A stretch of DNA of 64,000 bases, taken from positions 27,009,501-27,073,500 of the forward strand of contig NC_079881.1 of NCBI RefSeq assembly GCF_029227915.1. The letters run 5' to 3'. The notes beneath the pieces are model-generated. The model was given only the letters and a program-made list of their open reading frames with translations. It ran no database searches and was not told the DNA's origin. Shown here in pieces: positions 47,271 through 60,923 of the stretch. Each line of letters opens with the position of its first letter. The stretch's first letter is position 1. The position numbers were made by a program, and so were the translations under genes. The stretch comes from Hydractinia symbiolongicarpus (lineage: Eukaryota; Cnidaria; Hydrozoa; Anthoathecata; Hydractiniidae).

Positions 47271-50200
47271 TCAAAAATGAAAACATTTTTAAAAACTACA
47301 AGTCACATGGGCTTTAGTGGTGAAATAATAATTTAAAAAATAGTTCGGAAAATGAGTTTACTCCCTGGGTACTTTCTTTGTATACCTTTGTCTATACGGG
47401 CCGAGTCTGGGATTTACAGGAAATCGCAGGTTTTCGTTTGCCGGCGATTAAACTTCTTTTATTCAGCGTCTCATAAAAATGAAAACATTTTTGAAAACTA
47501 CAAGTCTCATGCGATTTAGTGGTGAAAAGATAATTTAAAAAATCGTTCTGGAAATGAGTTTACTCACAGGGTACTTTCTTTATATACATTCAACTATACG
47601 GGCCAAGCCCGGGATTTACGGGAAATCGCGGGATTCCGTTTGCCGGCGATTAAACTTCTTTTATTCAGCGTCTCATCAAAAATGAAAACAAGTTTTAAAA
47701 CTACAAGTCTCATGCGTTTTAGTGGTGAAAAAATAATTTAAAAAATCGTTCGGAAAATCAGTTTACTCCCTGGGTACTTTCTTTGTATACTTTTGACTAT
47801 ACGGGCCAAGCCCGGGATTTACGGGAAATCGCGGGTTTTCGTTTGCCGGCGATTAAACTTCTTTTATTCAGCTTCTTATCAAAAATGAAAACATTTTTAA
47901 AAACTACAAGTCTCATGGGCTTTAGTGGTGAAATAATAATTTAAAAAATCGTTCGGGAAATGAGTTTACTCCCTGGGTATTTTCATTGTATACCTTTGAC
48001 TATACGGGCCGAGTCTAGGATTTACGGGAAATCGCAGGTTTTCGTTTGCGGGCGATTAAACTTCTTTTATTCAGCGTCTTATAAAAAATGAAAAGATTTT
48101 TAAAAACTACAAGTCTCATGCGATTTAGTGGTGAAAAGATAATTTAAAAAATCGTTCTGGAAATGAGTTTACTCACAGGGTACTTTCTTTGTATACATTC
48201 GACTATACGGGACAAGCCCGGGATTTACGGGAAATCGCGGGTTTTCGTTTGCCGGCGATTAAACCTCTTTCATTAAGCGTCTCATTAAAAATGAAAACAT
48301 TTTTAAAAACTACAAGACTCATTCGTTCTAATGGTGCAGAAATAAGTTGAAAAATCGTTCAGGAAATCAGTTTACTTCTTGGGTACTTTCTTTACATACA
48401 TTCAACTATACGGGCCAAGCCCGGCATTTACGGGAAATCGCGGGTTTTCGTTTGCCGGCGATTAAACTTCTTTTATTCAGCGTCTCATCAAAAATGAAAA
48501 CAAGTTTGAAAACTACAAGTCTCATGCGATTTAGTGGTGAAAAGATAATTTAAAAAATCGTTCTGGAAATGAGTTTACTCACAGGGTACTTTCTTTATAT
48601 ACATTCAACTATACGGGCCAAGCCCGGGATTTACGGGAAATCGCGGGATTCCGTTTGCCGGCGATTAAACTTCTTTTATTCAGCGTCTCATGAAAAATGA
48701 AAACAAGTTTTAAAACTACAAGACTCATGCGTTTTAGTGGTGAAAAAATAATTTAAAAAGTCGTTCGGAAAATCAGTTTACTCCCTGGGTACTTTCTTTG
48801 TATACTTTTGACTATTCGGGCCAAGCCCGGGATTTACGGGAAATCGCGGGTTTTCGTTTGCCGGCGATTAAACTTCTTTTATTCAGCTTCTTATCAAAAA
48901 TGAAAACATTTTTGAAAACTACAAGTCTCATGGGCTTTAGTGGTGAAATAATAATTTAAAAAATCGTTCGGGAAATGAGTTTACTCCCTGGGTATTTTCT
49001 TTGTATACCTTTGACTATACGGGCCGAGTCTGGGATTTACAGAAAATCGCAGGTTTTCGTTTGCGGGCGATTAAACTTCTTTTATTCAGCGTCTTATAAA
49101 AAATGAAAAGATTTTTAAAAACTACAAGTCTCATGCGATTTAGTGGTGAAAAGATAATTTAAAAAATCGTTCTGGAAATGAGTTTACTCACAGGGTACTT
49201 TCTTTGTATACATTTGACTATACGGGACAAGCCCGGGATTTACGGGAAATCGCGGGTTTTCGTTTGCCGGCGATTAAACCTCTTTCATTAAGCGTCTCAT
49301 TAAAAATGAAAACATTTTTAAAAACTACAAGACTCATTCGTTCTAATGGTGCAGAAATAAGTTGAAAAATCGTTCAGGAAATCAGTTTACTTCTTGGGTA
49401 CTTTCTTTATATACATTCAACTATACGGGCCAAGCCCGGCATTTACGGGAAATCGCGGGTTTTCGTTTGCCGGCGATTAAACTTCTTTTATTCAGCGTCT
49501 CATCAAAAATGAAAACAAGTTTGAAAACTACAAGTCTCATGCGTTTTAGTGGTGAAAAAATAATTTAAAAAATCGTTCGGAAAATGAGTTTACTCCCTGG
49601 GTACTTTCTTTGTATACTTTTGACTATACGGGCCAAGCCCGGGATTTACAGGAAATCGCGGGTTTTCGTTTGCCGGCGATTAAACTTCTTTTATTCAGCT
49701 TCTTATCAAAAATGAAAACATTTTTGAAAACTACAAGTCTCATGGGCTTTAGTAGTGAAATAATAATTGAAAAAATCGTTCAAGAAATGAGTTTACTACC
49801 TGGGTATTTTCTTTGTATACCTTTGACTATACGGGCCGAGTCTGGGATTTACGGGAAATCGCGGGTTTGCGTTTGCCGGCGATTAAACTTCTTTTATTCA
49901 GCGTCTCATCAAAAATGAAAACAAGTTTTAAAACTACAAGTCTCATGCGTTTTAGTGGTGAAAAAATAATTTAAAAAATCGTTCGGAAAATCAGTTTACT
50001 CCCTGGGTACTTTCTTTGTATACTTTTGACTATACGGGCCAAGCCCGGGATTTACGGGAAATCGCGGGTTTTCGTTTGCCGGCGATTAAACTTCTTTTAT
50101 TCAGCTTCTTATCAAAAATGAAAACATTTTTAAAAACTACAAGTCTCATGGGCTTTAGTGGTGAAATAATAATTTAAAAAATCGTTCGGGAAATGAGTTT

Positions 50201-52205
50201 ACTCCCTGGGTATTTTCATTGTATACCTTTGACTATACGGGCCGAGTCTAGGATTTACGGGAAATCGCAGGTTTTCGTTTGCGGGCGATTAAACTTCTTT
50301 TATTCAGCGTCTTATAAAAAATGAAAAGATTTTTAAAAACTACAAGTCTCATGCGATTTAGTGGTGAAAAGATAATTTAAAAAATCGTTCTGGAAATGAG
50401 TTTACTCACAGGGTACTTTCTTTGTATACATTCGACTATACGGGACAAGCCCGGGATTTACGGGAAATCGCGGGTTTTCGTTTGCCGGCGATTAAACCTC
50501 TTTCATTAAGCGTCTCATTAAAAATGAAAACATTTTTAAAAACTACAAGACTCATTCGTTCTAATGGTGCAGAAATAAGTTGAAAAATCGTTCAGGAAAT
50601 CAGTTTACTTCTTGGGTACTTTCTTTACATACATTCAACTATACGGGCCAAGCCCGGCATTTACGGGAAATCGCGGGTTTTCGTTTGCCGGCGATTAAAC
50701 TTCTTTTATTCAGCGTCTCATCAAAAATGAAAACAAGTTTGAAAACTACAAGTCTCATGCGATTTAGTGGTGAAAAGATAATTTAAAAAATCGTTCTGGA
50801 AATGAGTTTACTCACAGGGTACTTTCTTTATATACATTCAACTATACGGGCCAAGCCCGGGATTTACGGGAAATCGCGGGATTCCGTTTGCCGGCGATTA
50901 AACTTCTTTTATTCAGCGTCTCATCAAAAATGAAAACAAGTTTTAAAACTACAAGACTCATGCGTTTTAGTGGTGAAAAAATAATTTAAAAAGTCGTTCG
51001 GAAAATCAGTTTACTCCCTGGGTACTTTCTTTGTATACTTTTGACTATTCGGGCCAAGCCCGGGATTTACGGGAAATCGCGGGTTTTCGTTTGCCGGCGA
51101 TTAAACTTCTTTTATTCAGCTTCTTATCAAAAATGAAAACATTTTTGAAAACTACAAGTCTCATGGGCTTTAGTGGTGAAATAATAATTTAAAAAATCGT
51201 TCGGGAAATGAGTTTACTCCCTGGGTATTTTCTTTGTATACCTTTGACTATACGGGCCGAGTCTGGGATTTACAGAAAATCGCAGGTTTTCGTTTGCGGG
51301 CGATTAAACTTCTTTTATTCAGCGTCTTATAAAAAATGAAAAGATTTTTAAAAACTACAAGTCTCATGCGATTTAGTGGTGAAAAGATAATTTAAAAAAT
51401 CGTTCTGGAAATGAGTTTACTCACAGGGTACTTTCTTTGTATACATTTGACTATACGGGACAAGCCCGGGATTTACGGGAAATCGCGGGTTTTCGTTTGC
51501 CGGCGATTAAACCTCTTTCATTAAGCGTCTCATTAAAAATGAAAACATTTTTAAAAACTACAAGACTCATTCGTTCTAATGGTGCAGAAATAAGTTGAAA
51601 AATCGTTCAGGAAATCAGTTTACTTCTTGGGTACTTTCTTTATATACATTCAACTATACGGGCCAAGCCCGGCATTTACGGGAAATCGCGGGTTTTCGTT
51701 TGCCGGCGATTAAACTTCTTTTATTCAGCGTCTCATCAAAAATGAAAACAAGTTTGAAAACTACAAGTCTCATGCGTTTTAGTGGTGAAAAAATAATTTA
51801 AAAAATCGTTCGGAAAATGAGTTTACTCCCTGGGTACTTTCTTTGTATACTTTTGACTATACGGGCCAAGCCCGGGATTTACAGGAAATCGCGGGTTTTC
51901 GTTTGCCGGCGATTAAACTTCTTTTATTCAGCTTCTTATCAAAAATGAAAACATTTTTGAAAACTACAAGTCTCATGGGCTTTAGTAGTGAAATAATAAT
52001 TGAAAAAATCGTTCAAGAAATGAGTTTACTACCTGGGTATTTTCTTTGTATACCTTTGACTATACGGGCCGAGTCTGGGATTTACGGGAAATCGCGGGTT
52101 TGCGTTTGCCGGCGATTAAACCTCATTCATTAAGCGTCTCATTAAAAATGAAAACATTTTTAAAAACTACAAGTCTCATTCGTTCTAATGGTGCAGAAAT
52201 AAGTT
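47132..52205. repeat. Region 5: D-E-M-A-B 11-mer block
   Basis: Begins with the early-type D at the end of the 46.5-47.3 kb patch, then J-M and the two 11-mer copies. K, L and I monomers are absent. A dyad mutated to AAAATGAAAAGATTTTT is common in B here and breaks one pair of the stem. Confidence 0.82.
47690..52118. repeat. Tandem duplication, about 2 x 2233 bp (11 monomers)
   Basis: Copies run about 47690-49922 and 49923-52118. E monomers at 48349/50582 and 49364/51597 are 2233 bp apart. Internal order is A-B-D-E-M-A-B-D-E-A-B. Shared private changes are TTTTCATTGTATACC, TTTGCGGGCGATT, GTCTTATAAAAAATG, AAAAGATTTTTAAAAAC and GACTATTCGGGCC. The second copy ends where CCTCATTCATTAAGC, a D-like tail, replaces the B tail. 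Confidence 0.88.
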
Positions 52206-52439
52206 GAAAAATCGTTCGGGAAATCAGTTTACTCCTTGGGTACTTTCTTTATATACATTCAACTATACGGGCCAAGCCCGGGATTTACGGGAAATCGCGG
52301 GTTTTCGTTTGCCGGCGATTAAACTTCTTTTATTCAGCGTCTCATCAAAAATGAAAACAAGTTTGAAAACTACAAGTCTCATGCGTTTTAATGGTGAAAA
52401 AATAATTTAAAAAATCGTTCGGAAAATGAGTTTACTCCC

Positions 52440-54876
52440 TGGGTACTTTCTTTGTATAGTTTTGACTATACGGGCCAAGCCCGGGATTTACGGGAAATCG
52501 CGGGTTTTCGTTTTCCGGCGATTAAACTTCTTTTATCCAGCGTCTTATCAAAAATGTAAACATTTTTGAAAACTACAAGTCTGCGTTTTAGTAGTGAAAA
52601 AATAATTTAAAAAATCGTTCGGGAAATGAGTTTACTGCCTGGGTACTTTCTTTGTATACTTTTGACTATACGGGCCGAGTCTGGGATTTACGGGAAATCC
52701 CAGGTTTTCGTTTGCCGGCGATTAAACTTCTTTTATTCAGCGTCTCATCAAAAATGAAAACATTTTTGAAAACTACAAGTCTCATGCGATTTAGTGGTGA
52801 AAAAATAATTTAAAAAATCGTTCGGAAAATGAGTTTACTCCCTGGGTACTTTCTTTGTATACTTTTGACTATACGGGCCAAGCCCGGGATTTACGGGAAA
52901 TTGCGGGTTTTCGTTTGCCGGCGATTAAACTTCTTTTATTCAACGTCTTATCAAAAATGTAAACATTTTTAAAAACTACAAGTCTTATGCGTTTTAGTGG
53001 TGAAAAAATAATTTAAAAAATCGTTCTGGAAATGAGTTTACTCACAGGGTACTTTCTTTGTATTCATTCGACTATACGGGCCAAGCCCGGGATTTACGGG
53101 AATTAGCGGGTTTTCGCTTGCCGGCGATTAAACCTCTTTCATTAAGCGTCTCATCAAAAATGAAAACATTTTTGAAAAATACAAGTCTCCTGCGTTTTAG
53201 TGGTGAAAAAAAAATTTAAAAAATCATTCGGGAATTGAGTTTATTCCCTGGGTACTTTCTTTATATACATTCAACTATACGGGCCAAGCCCGGGATTTAC
53301 GGGAAATCGCGGGATTCCGTTTGCCGGCGATTAAACTTCTTTTATTCAGCGTCTCATCAAAAATGAAAACAAGTTTTAAAACTACAAGTCTCATGCGTTT
53401 TAGTGGTGAAAAAATAATTTAAAAAATCGTTCGGAAAATCAGTTTACTCCCTGGGTACTTTCTTTGTAAACTTTTGACTATACGGGCCAAGCCCGGGATT
53501 TACGGGAAATCGCGGGTTTTCGTTTGCCGGCGATTAAACTTCTTTTATTCAGCTTCTTATCAAAAATGAAAACATTTTTGAAAACTACAAGTCTCATGGG
53601 CTTTAGTGGTGAAATAATAATTTAAAAAATCGTTCGGGAAATGAGTTTACTCCCTGGGTATTTTCTTTGTATACCTTTGACTATACGGGCCGAGTCTGGG
53701 ATTTACGGGAAATCGCAGGTTTTCGTTTGCGGGCGATTAAACTTCTTTTATTCAGCGTCTTATAAAAAATGAAAAGATTTTTAAAAACTACAAGTCTCAT
53801 GCGATTTAGTGGTGAAAAGATAATTTAAAAAATCGTTCTGGAAATGAGTTTACTCACAGGGTACTTTCTTTGTATACATTCGACTATACGGGACAAGCCC
53901 GGGATTTACGGGAAATCGCGGGTTTTCGTTTGCCGGCGATTAAACTTCTTTTATTCAGCGTCTCATCAAAAATGAAAACAAGTTTGAAAACTACAAGTCT
54001 CATGCGTTTTAGTGGTGAAAAAATAATTTAAAAAATCGTTCGGAAAATCAGTTTACTCCCTGGGTACTTTCTTTTTATAGTTTTGACTATACGGGCCAAG
54101 CCCGGGATTTACGGGAAATCGCGGGTTTTCGTTTGCCGGCGATTAAACTTCTTTTATCCAGCGTCTTATCAAAAATGTAAACATTTTTGAAAACTACAAG
54201 TCTGCGTTTTAGTGGTGAAAAAATAATTTAAAAAATCGTTCGGGAAATGAGTTTACTGCCTGGGTACTTTCTTTGTATACTTTTGACTATACGGGCCGAG
54301 TCTGGGATTTACGGGAAATCCCAGGTTTTCGTTTGCCGGCGATTAAACTTCTTATATTCAGCGTCTCATCAAAAATGAAAACATTTTTGAAAACTACAAG
54401 TCTCATGCGATTTAGTGGTGAAAAAATAATTTAAAAAATCGTTCGGAAAATGAGTTTACTCCCTGGGTACTTTCTTTGTATACTTTTGACTATACGGGCC
54501 AAGCCCGGGATTTACGGGAAATCGCGGGTTTTCGTGTGCCGGCGATTAAACTTCTTTTATTCAACGTCTTATCAAAAATGTAAACATTTTTAAAAACTAC
54601 AAGTCTTATGCGTTTTAGTGGTGAAAAAATAATTTAAAAAATCGTTCTGGAAATGAGTTTACTCACAGGGTACTTTCTTTGTATTCATTCGACTATACGG
54701 GCCAAGCCCGGGATTTACGGGAATTAGCGGGTTTTCGCTTGCCGGCGATTAAACCTCTTTCATTAAGCGTCTCATCAAAAATGAAAACATTTTTGAAAAA
54801 TACAAGTCTCCTGCGTTTTAGTGGTGAAAAAAAAATTTAAAAAATCATTCGGGAATTGAGTTTATTCCCTGGGTAC
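52440..54876. repeat. 1621-bp repeat with 3-bp deletion marker
   Basis: The part 52440-53255 is repeated at 54061-54876 (offset 1621 bp). Both copies contain AAAATGTAAACATTTTTG (changed loop, intact dyad) and AAGTCTGCGTTTTAG, which lacks three bases of the second GTCTCAT. The 8-monomer distance is thus a few bases short of 8 x 203. Between them (about 53256-53950) lies an M-A-B-D stretch like 47.6-48.2 kb. Confidence 0.85.
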
Positions 54877-55041
54877 TTTCTTTGTATACATTCGACTACA
54901 CGGGCCAGGCCCGGGATTTAGGGAAAATCGCAGGTTTTCGTTTGCCGGCGATTAAACTTCTTTTATTCAGCGTCTCATCAAAAATGAAAACATTTTTGAA
55001 AACTACAAGTCTTATGCGTTTTAGTGGTGAAAAAATAATTT
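54839..55041 (+). repeat. Family O reference monomer, 203 bp
   Basis: Marked by AATCATTCGGGAATTGAG, TTTATTCCCTGGG, ACATTCGACTACACGGG, GGCCAGGCCCGGGATTTAGGG and AATCGCAGG. It shares the ACTACAC and TTTAGGG changes with family F of the first 19 kb, which suggests a common ancestor. The copy at 56867-57068 has lost one base in the ATTTAGGGAAATCG stretch. Other copies start at about 58894, 62140 and 63358. The copy at 53218 keeps only the left quarter and then becomes M-like. Confidence 0.86.
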
Positions 55042-56663
55042 AAAAAATCGTTCTGGAAATGAGTTTACTCACAGGGTACTTTCTTTGTACACATTCGACT
55101 ATACGGGCCAAGCCCGGGATTTGCGGGAAATCGCGGGTTTTCGTTTGCCGGCGATTAAACCTCTTTCATTAAGCGTCTCATCAAAAATGAAAACATTTTT
55201 AAAAACTACAAGTCTCATGGGCTTTAGTGGTGAAATAATAATTTAAAAAATCGTTCGGGAAATGAGTTTACTCCCTGGGTACTTTCTTTGTATACTTTTG
55301 ACTATACGGGCCGAGTCTGGGATTTACGGGAAATCGCAGGTTTTCGTTTGCCGGCGATTAAACTTCTTTTATTCAGCTTCTTATCAAAAATGAAAACATT
55401 TTTGAAAACTACAAGTCTCATGGGCTTTAGTGGTGAAATAATAATTTAAAAAATCGTTCGGGAAATGAGTTTACTCCCTGGGTACTTTCTTTGTATACCT
55501 TTGACTATACGGGCCGAGTCTGGGATTTACGGAAAATCGCAGGTTTTCGTTTGCCGGCGATTAAACTTCTTTTATTCCGCGTCTCATAAAAAATGAAAAC
55601 ATTTTTGAAAACTACAAGTCTCATGCGATTTAGTGGTGAAAAGATAATTTAAAAAATCGTTCTGGAAATGAGTTTACTCACAGGGTACTTTCTTTGTATA
55701 CTTTTGACTATACGGGCCAAGCCCGGGATTTACAGGAAATGGCGGGTTTTCGTTTGCCGGCGATTAAACTTCTTTTAATCAGCGTCTCATCAAAAATGAA
55801 AACATTTTTGAAAACTACAAGTGTCATGGGCTTTAGTGGTTAAATAATAATTTAAAAAATCGTTCGGGAAATGAGTTTACTCCCTGGGTACTTTTTAGTA
55901 TACTTTTGACTTTACAGGCTGAGTCCGGGATTTACTGGAAATCGCAGGTTTTCGTGTAACGGCGATTAAACTTCTTTTATTCAGCGTCTCATCAAAAATG
56001 AAAACATTTTTGAAAACTACAAGTCTCATGCGTTTTAGTGGTGAAAAAATAATTTAAGAAATCGTTCGGAAAATGAGTTTACTCCCTGGGTACTTTCTTT
56101 GTATACTTTTGACTATACGGGCCGAGTTCGGGGTTTACGGGAAATGGCGGGTTTTCGTTTGCCGGAGATTAAATTCCTTTTATTCAGCGTCTCATCAAAA
56201 ATGAAAACATTTTTAAAAACTACAAGTCTCATGCGATTTAGTGGTGAAAAGATAATTTAAAAAATCGTTCTGGAAATGAGTTTACTCACAGGGTACTTTC
56301 TTTGTATACATTCGACTATACGGGACAAGCCGGGATTTACGGGAAATCGCGGGTTTTCGTTTGCCGGCGATTAAACCTCTTTCATTAAGCGTCTCATTAA
56401 AAATGAAAACAATTTTAAAAACTACAAGTCTCATTCGTTCTAATGGTGCAGAAATAAGTTGAAAAATCGTTCGGGAAATCAATTTACTCCTTGGGTACTT
56501 TCTTTATATACATTCAACTATACGGGCCAAGCCCGGGATTTACGGGAAATCGCGGGTTTTCGTTTGCCGGCGATTAAACTTCTTTTATTCAGCGTCTCAT
56601 CAAAAATGAAAACAAGTTTAAAAACTACAAGTCTCATGCGTTTTAGTGGTGAAAAAATAATTT

Positions 56664-56866
56664 AAAAAATCGTTCTGGAAATGAGTTTACTCACAGGGTA
56701 CTTTCTTTGTATTCATTCGACTATACGGGCCAAGCCCGGGATTTACGGGAATTAGCGGGTTTTCGCTTGCCGGCGATTAAACCTCTTTCATTTAGCGTCT
56801 CATCAAAAATGAAAACATTTTTGAAAAATACAAGTCTCCTGCGTTTTAGTGGTGAAAAAAAAATTT
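56664..56866 (+). repeat. Family N reference monomer, 203 bp
   Basis: Marked by CTCACAGGGTAC, GTATTCATTCGAC, GGCCAAGCCCGGG, TTACGGGAATTAGCGGG, TTTTCGCTTGCCGG and GTCTCCTGCG. It is always followed by family O. Copies start near 53.02, 54.64, 56.66, 58.69, 61.94 and 63.16 kb. It occurs only in the last 11 kb of the window, so the N-O dimer marks the youngest visible regional expansion. Confidence 0.88.
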
Positions 56867-59800
56867 AAAAAATCATTCGGGAATTGAGTTTATTCCCTGG
56901 GTACTTTCTTTGTATACATTCGACTACACGGGCCAGGCCCGTGATTTAGGGAAATCGCAGGTTTTCGTTTGCCGGCGATTAAACTTCTTTTATTCAGCGT
57001 CTCATCAAAAATGAAAACATTTTTGAAAACTACAAGTCTTATGCGTTTTAGTGGTGAAAAAATAATTTAAAAAATCGTTCTGGAAATGAGTTTACTCACA
57101 GGGTACTTTCTTTGTACACATTCGACTATACGGGCCAAGCCCGGGATTTACGGGAAATCGCGGGTTTTCGTTTGCCGGCGATTAAACCTCTTTCATTAAG
57201 CGTCTCATCAAAAATGAAAACATTTTTAAAAACTACAAGTCTCATGGGCTTTAGTGGTGAAATAATAATTTAAAAAATCGTTCGGGAAATGAGTTTACTC
57301 CCTGGGTACTTTCTTTGTATACTTTTGACTATACGGGCCGAGTCTGGGATTTACGGGAAATCGCAGGTTTTCGTTTGCCGGCGATTAAACTTCTTTTATT
57401 CAGCTTCTTATCAAAAATGAAAACATTTTTGAAAACTACAAGTCTCATGTGCTTTAGTGGTGAAATAATAATTTAAAAAATCGTTCGGGAAATGAGTTTA
57501 CTCCCTGGGTATTTTCTTTGTATACCTTTGACTATACGGGCCGAGTCTGGGATTTACGGAAAATCGCAGGTTTTCGTTTGCCGGCGATTAAACTTCTTTT
57601 ATTCCGCGTCTCATAAAAAATGAAAACATTTTTGAAAACTACAAGTCTCATGCGATTTAGTGGTGAAAAGATAATTTAAAAAATCGTTCTGGAAATGAGT
57701 TTACTCACAGGGTACTTTCTTTGTATACTTTTGACTATACGGGCCAAGCCCGGGATTTACAGGAAATGGCGGGTTTTCGTTTGCCGGCGATTAAACTTCT
57801 TTTAATCAGCGTCTCATCAAAAATGAAAACATTTTTAAAAACTACAAGTCTCATGGGCTTTAGTGGTTAAATAATAATTTAAAAAATCGTTCGGGAAATG
57901 AGTTTACTCCCTGGGTACTTTTTAGTATACTTTTGACTTTACAGGCTGAGTCCGGGATTTACGGGAAATCGCCGGTTTTCGTGTAACGGCGATTAAACTT
58001 CTTTTATTCAGCGTCTCATCAAAAATGAAAACATTTTTGAAAACTACAAGTCTCATGCGTTTTAGTGGTGAAAAAATAATTTAAAAAATCGTTCGGAAAA
58101 TGAGTTTACTCCCTGGGTACTTTCTTTGTATACTTTTGACTATACGGGCCGAGTCCGGGGTTTACGGGAAATGGCGGGTTTTCGTTTGCCGGAGAATAAA
58201 TTCCTTTTATTCAGCGTCTCATCAAAAATGAAAACATTTTTAAAAACTACAAGTCTCATGCGATTTAGTGGTGAAAAGATAATTTAAAAAATCGTTCTGG
58301 AAATGAGTTTACTCACAGGGTACTTTCTTTGTATACATTCGACTATACGGGACAAGCCGGGATTTACGGGAAATCGCGGGTTTTCGTTTGCCGGCGATTA
58401 AACCTCTTTCATTAAGCGTCTCATTAAAAATGAAAACAATTTTAAAAACTACAAGTCTCATTCGTTCTAATGGTGCAGAAATAAGTTGAAAAATCGTTCG
58501 GGAAATCAATTTACTCCTTGGGTACTTTCTTTATATACATTCAACTATACGGGCCAAGCCCGGGATTTACGGGAAATCGCGGGTTTTCGTTTGCCGGCGA
58601 TTAAACTTCTTTTATTCAGCGTCTCATCAAAAATGAAAACAAGTTTGAAAACTACAAGTCTCATGCGTTTTAGTGGTGAAAAAATAATTTAAAAAATCGT
58701 TCTGGAAATGAGTTTACTCACAGGGTACTTTCTTTGTATTCATTCGACTATACGGGCCAAGCCCGGGATTTACGGGAATTAGCGTGTTTTCGCTTGCCGG
58801 CGATTAAACCTCTTTCATTAAGCGTCTCATCAAAAATGAAAACATTTTTGAAAACTACAAGTCTCCTGCGTTTTAGTGGTGAAAAAAAAATTTAAAAAAT
58901 CATTCAGGAATTGAAATTATCCCCTGGGTACTTTCTTTGTATACATTCGACTACACGGGCCAGGCCCGGGATTTAGGGGAAATCGCAGGTTTTCGTTCGC
59001 CGGCGATTAAACTTCTTTTATTCAGCGTCTCATCAAAAATGAAAACATTTTTGAAAACTACAAGTCTTATGCGTTTTAGTGGTGAAAAAATAATTTAAAA
59101 AATCGTTCTGGAAATGAGTTTACTCACAGGGTACTTTCTTTGTACACATTCGACTACACGGGCCAAGCCCGGGATTTACGGGAAATCGCGGGTTTTCGTT
59201 TGCCGGCGATTAAACCTCTTTCATTAAGCGTCTCATCAAAAATGAAAACATTTTTAAAAACTACAAGTCTCATGGGCTTTAGTGGTGAAATAATAATTTA
59301 AAAAATCGTTCGGGAAATGAGTTTACTCCCTGGGTATTTTCTTTGTATACCTTTGACTATACGGGCCGAGTCTGGGATTTACGGAAAATCGCAGGTTTTC
59401 GTTTGCCGGCGATTAAACTCCTTTTATTCAGCGTCTCATAAAAAATGAAAACATTTTTGAAAACTACAAGTCTCATGCGATTTGGTGGTGAAAAGATAAT
59501 TTAAAAAATCGTTCTGGAAATGAGTTTACTCACAGGGTACTTTCTTTGTATACTTTTGACTATACGGGCCAAGCCCGGGATTTACAGGAAATGGCGGGTT
59601 TTCGTTTGCCGGCGATTAAACTTCTTTTAATCAGCGTTTCATCAAAAATGAAAACATTTTTGAAAACTACAAGTCTCATGGGCTTTTAATGGTTAAATAA
59701 TAATTTAAAAAATCGTTCGGGAAATGAGTTTACTCCCTGGGTACTTTTTAGTATACTTTTGACTTTACAGGCTGAGTCCGGGATTTATGGGAAATCGCAG

Positions 59801-60720
59801 GTTTTCGTTTGCCGGCGATTAAACTTCTTTTATTTAGCGTCTCATCAAAAATGAAAACATTTTTGAAAACTACAAGTCTCTTGCGTTTTAGTGGTGAAAA
59901 AATAATTTAAAAAATCGTTCGGAAAATGAGTTTACTCCCTGGGTACTTTCTTTGTATACTTTTGACTATACGGGCCGAGTCCGGGGTTTACGGGAAATGG
60001 CGGGTTTTCGTTTGCCGGAGATTAAATTCCTTTTATTCAGCGTCTCATCAAAAATGAAAACATTTTTAAAAACTACAAGTCTCATGGGCTTTAGTGGTGA
60101 AATAATAATTTAAAAAATCGTTCGGAAAATGAGTTTAATCCCTTTGTATTTTCTTTGTATACCTTTGTCTAGACGGGCCGAGTCTGGGATTTACAGGAAA
60201 TCGCAGGTTTTCGTTTGCCGGCGATTAAACTTCTTTTATTCAGCGTCTCATAAAAAATGAAAACATTTTTGAAAACTGGAAGTCTCATTCGTTCCAGTAG
60301 TGCAGATATAATTTGAAAGATCGTTCGGGAAATCAGTTTACTCCTTGTGTACTTTCTTTATATACATTCAACTATACGGGCCAAGCCCGGGATTTACGGG
60401 AAATCGCGGGTTTTCGTTTGCCGGCGATTAAACTTCTTTTATTCAGAGTCTCATCAAAAATGAAAACAAGTTTTAAAACTACAAGTCTCATGCGTTTTAG
60501 TGGTGAAAAAAAAATTTAAAAAATCGTTCGGAAAATCAGTTTACTCCCTGGGTACTTTCTTTGTATACTTTTGACTATACGGGCCAAGCCCGGGATTTAC
60601 GGGATATCGCGGGTTTTCGTTTGCCGGCGATTAAACTTCTTTTATTCAGCTTCTTATCAAAAATGAAAACACTTTTGAAAACTACAAGTCTCATGGGCTT
60701 TAGTGGTGAAATAATAATTT

Positions 60721-60923
60721 AAGAAATCGTTCGGGAAATGAGTTTACTCCCTGGGTATTTTCTTTGTATACCTTTGACTATACGGGCCGAGTCTGGGATT
60801 TACGGGAAATCGCAGGTTTTCGTTTGCCGGCGATTAAACTTCTTTTATTCAGCGTCTCATAAAAAATGAAAACATTTTTGAAAACTACAAGTCTCATGCG
60901 ATTTAGTGGTGAAAAGATAATTT
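60721..60923 (+). repeat. Family B reference monomer, 203 bp
   Basis: Diagnostic features are TTCGGGAAATGAG, GGGTATTTTC, GTATACCTTTGAC, GGCCGAGTCTGGG, AATCGCAGG, GTCTCATAAAAAATG and CATGCGATTTAG followed by AAAAGATAA. The three changes in GGCCGAGTCTGGG relative to family A abolish the short CGGGC/GCCCG stem. The left dyad arm is TAAAAAATG, so only 7 bp of the dyad pair. B usually lies between A and D or between two A monomers. A variant B3 has CCGGTGATTAAAC and AAAATAAAAACA and precedes family F. Confidence 0.93.

Larger units (their letters stand above)
54839..58893. repeat. 10-monomer repeat, copies of 2028 and 2027 bp
   Basis: Units start with O at 54839 and 56867, and a third, shorter unit starts at 58894. 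The order is O, N-like (GTACACATTCGAC), a D-tailed B, B with CGCGTCTCATAAAAAATG, L, K (GTGTAACGGCGATT in two copies), I, D with GGGACAAGCCGGG (one base lost), E and N. The third unit skips one monomer, with GTATTTTC directly following GGGCTTTAG near 59335. Confidence 0.88.
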
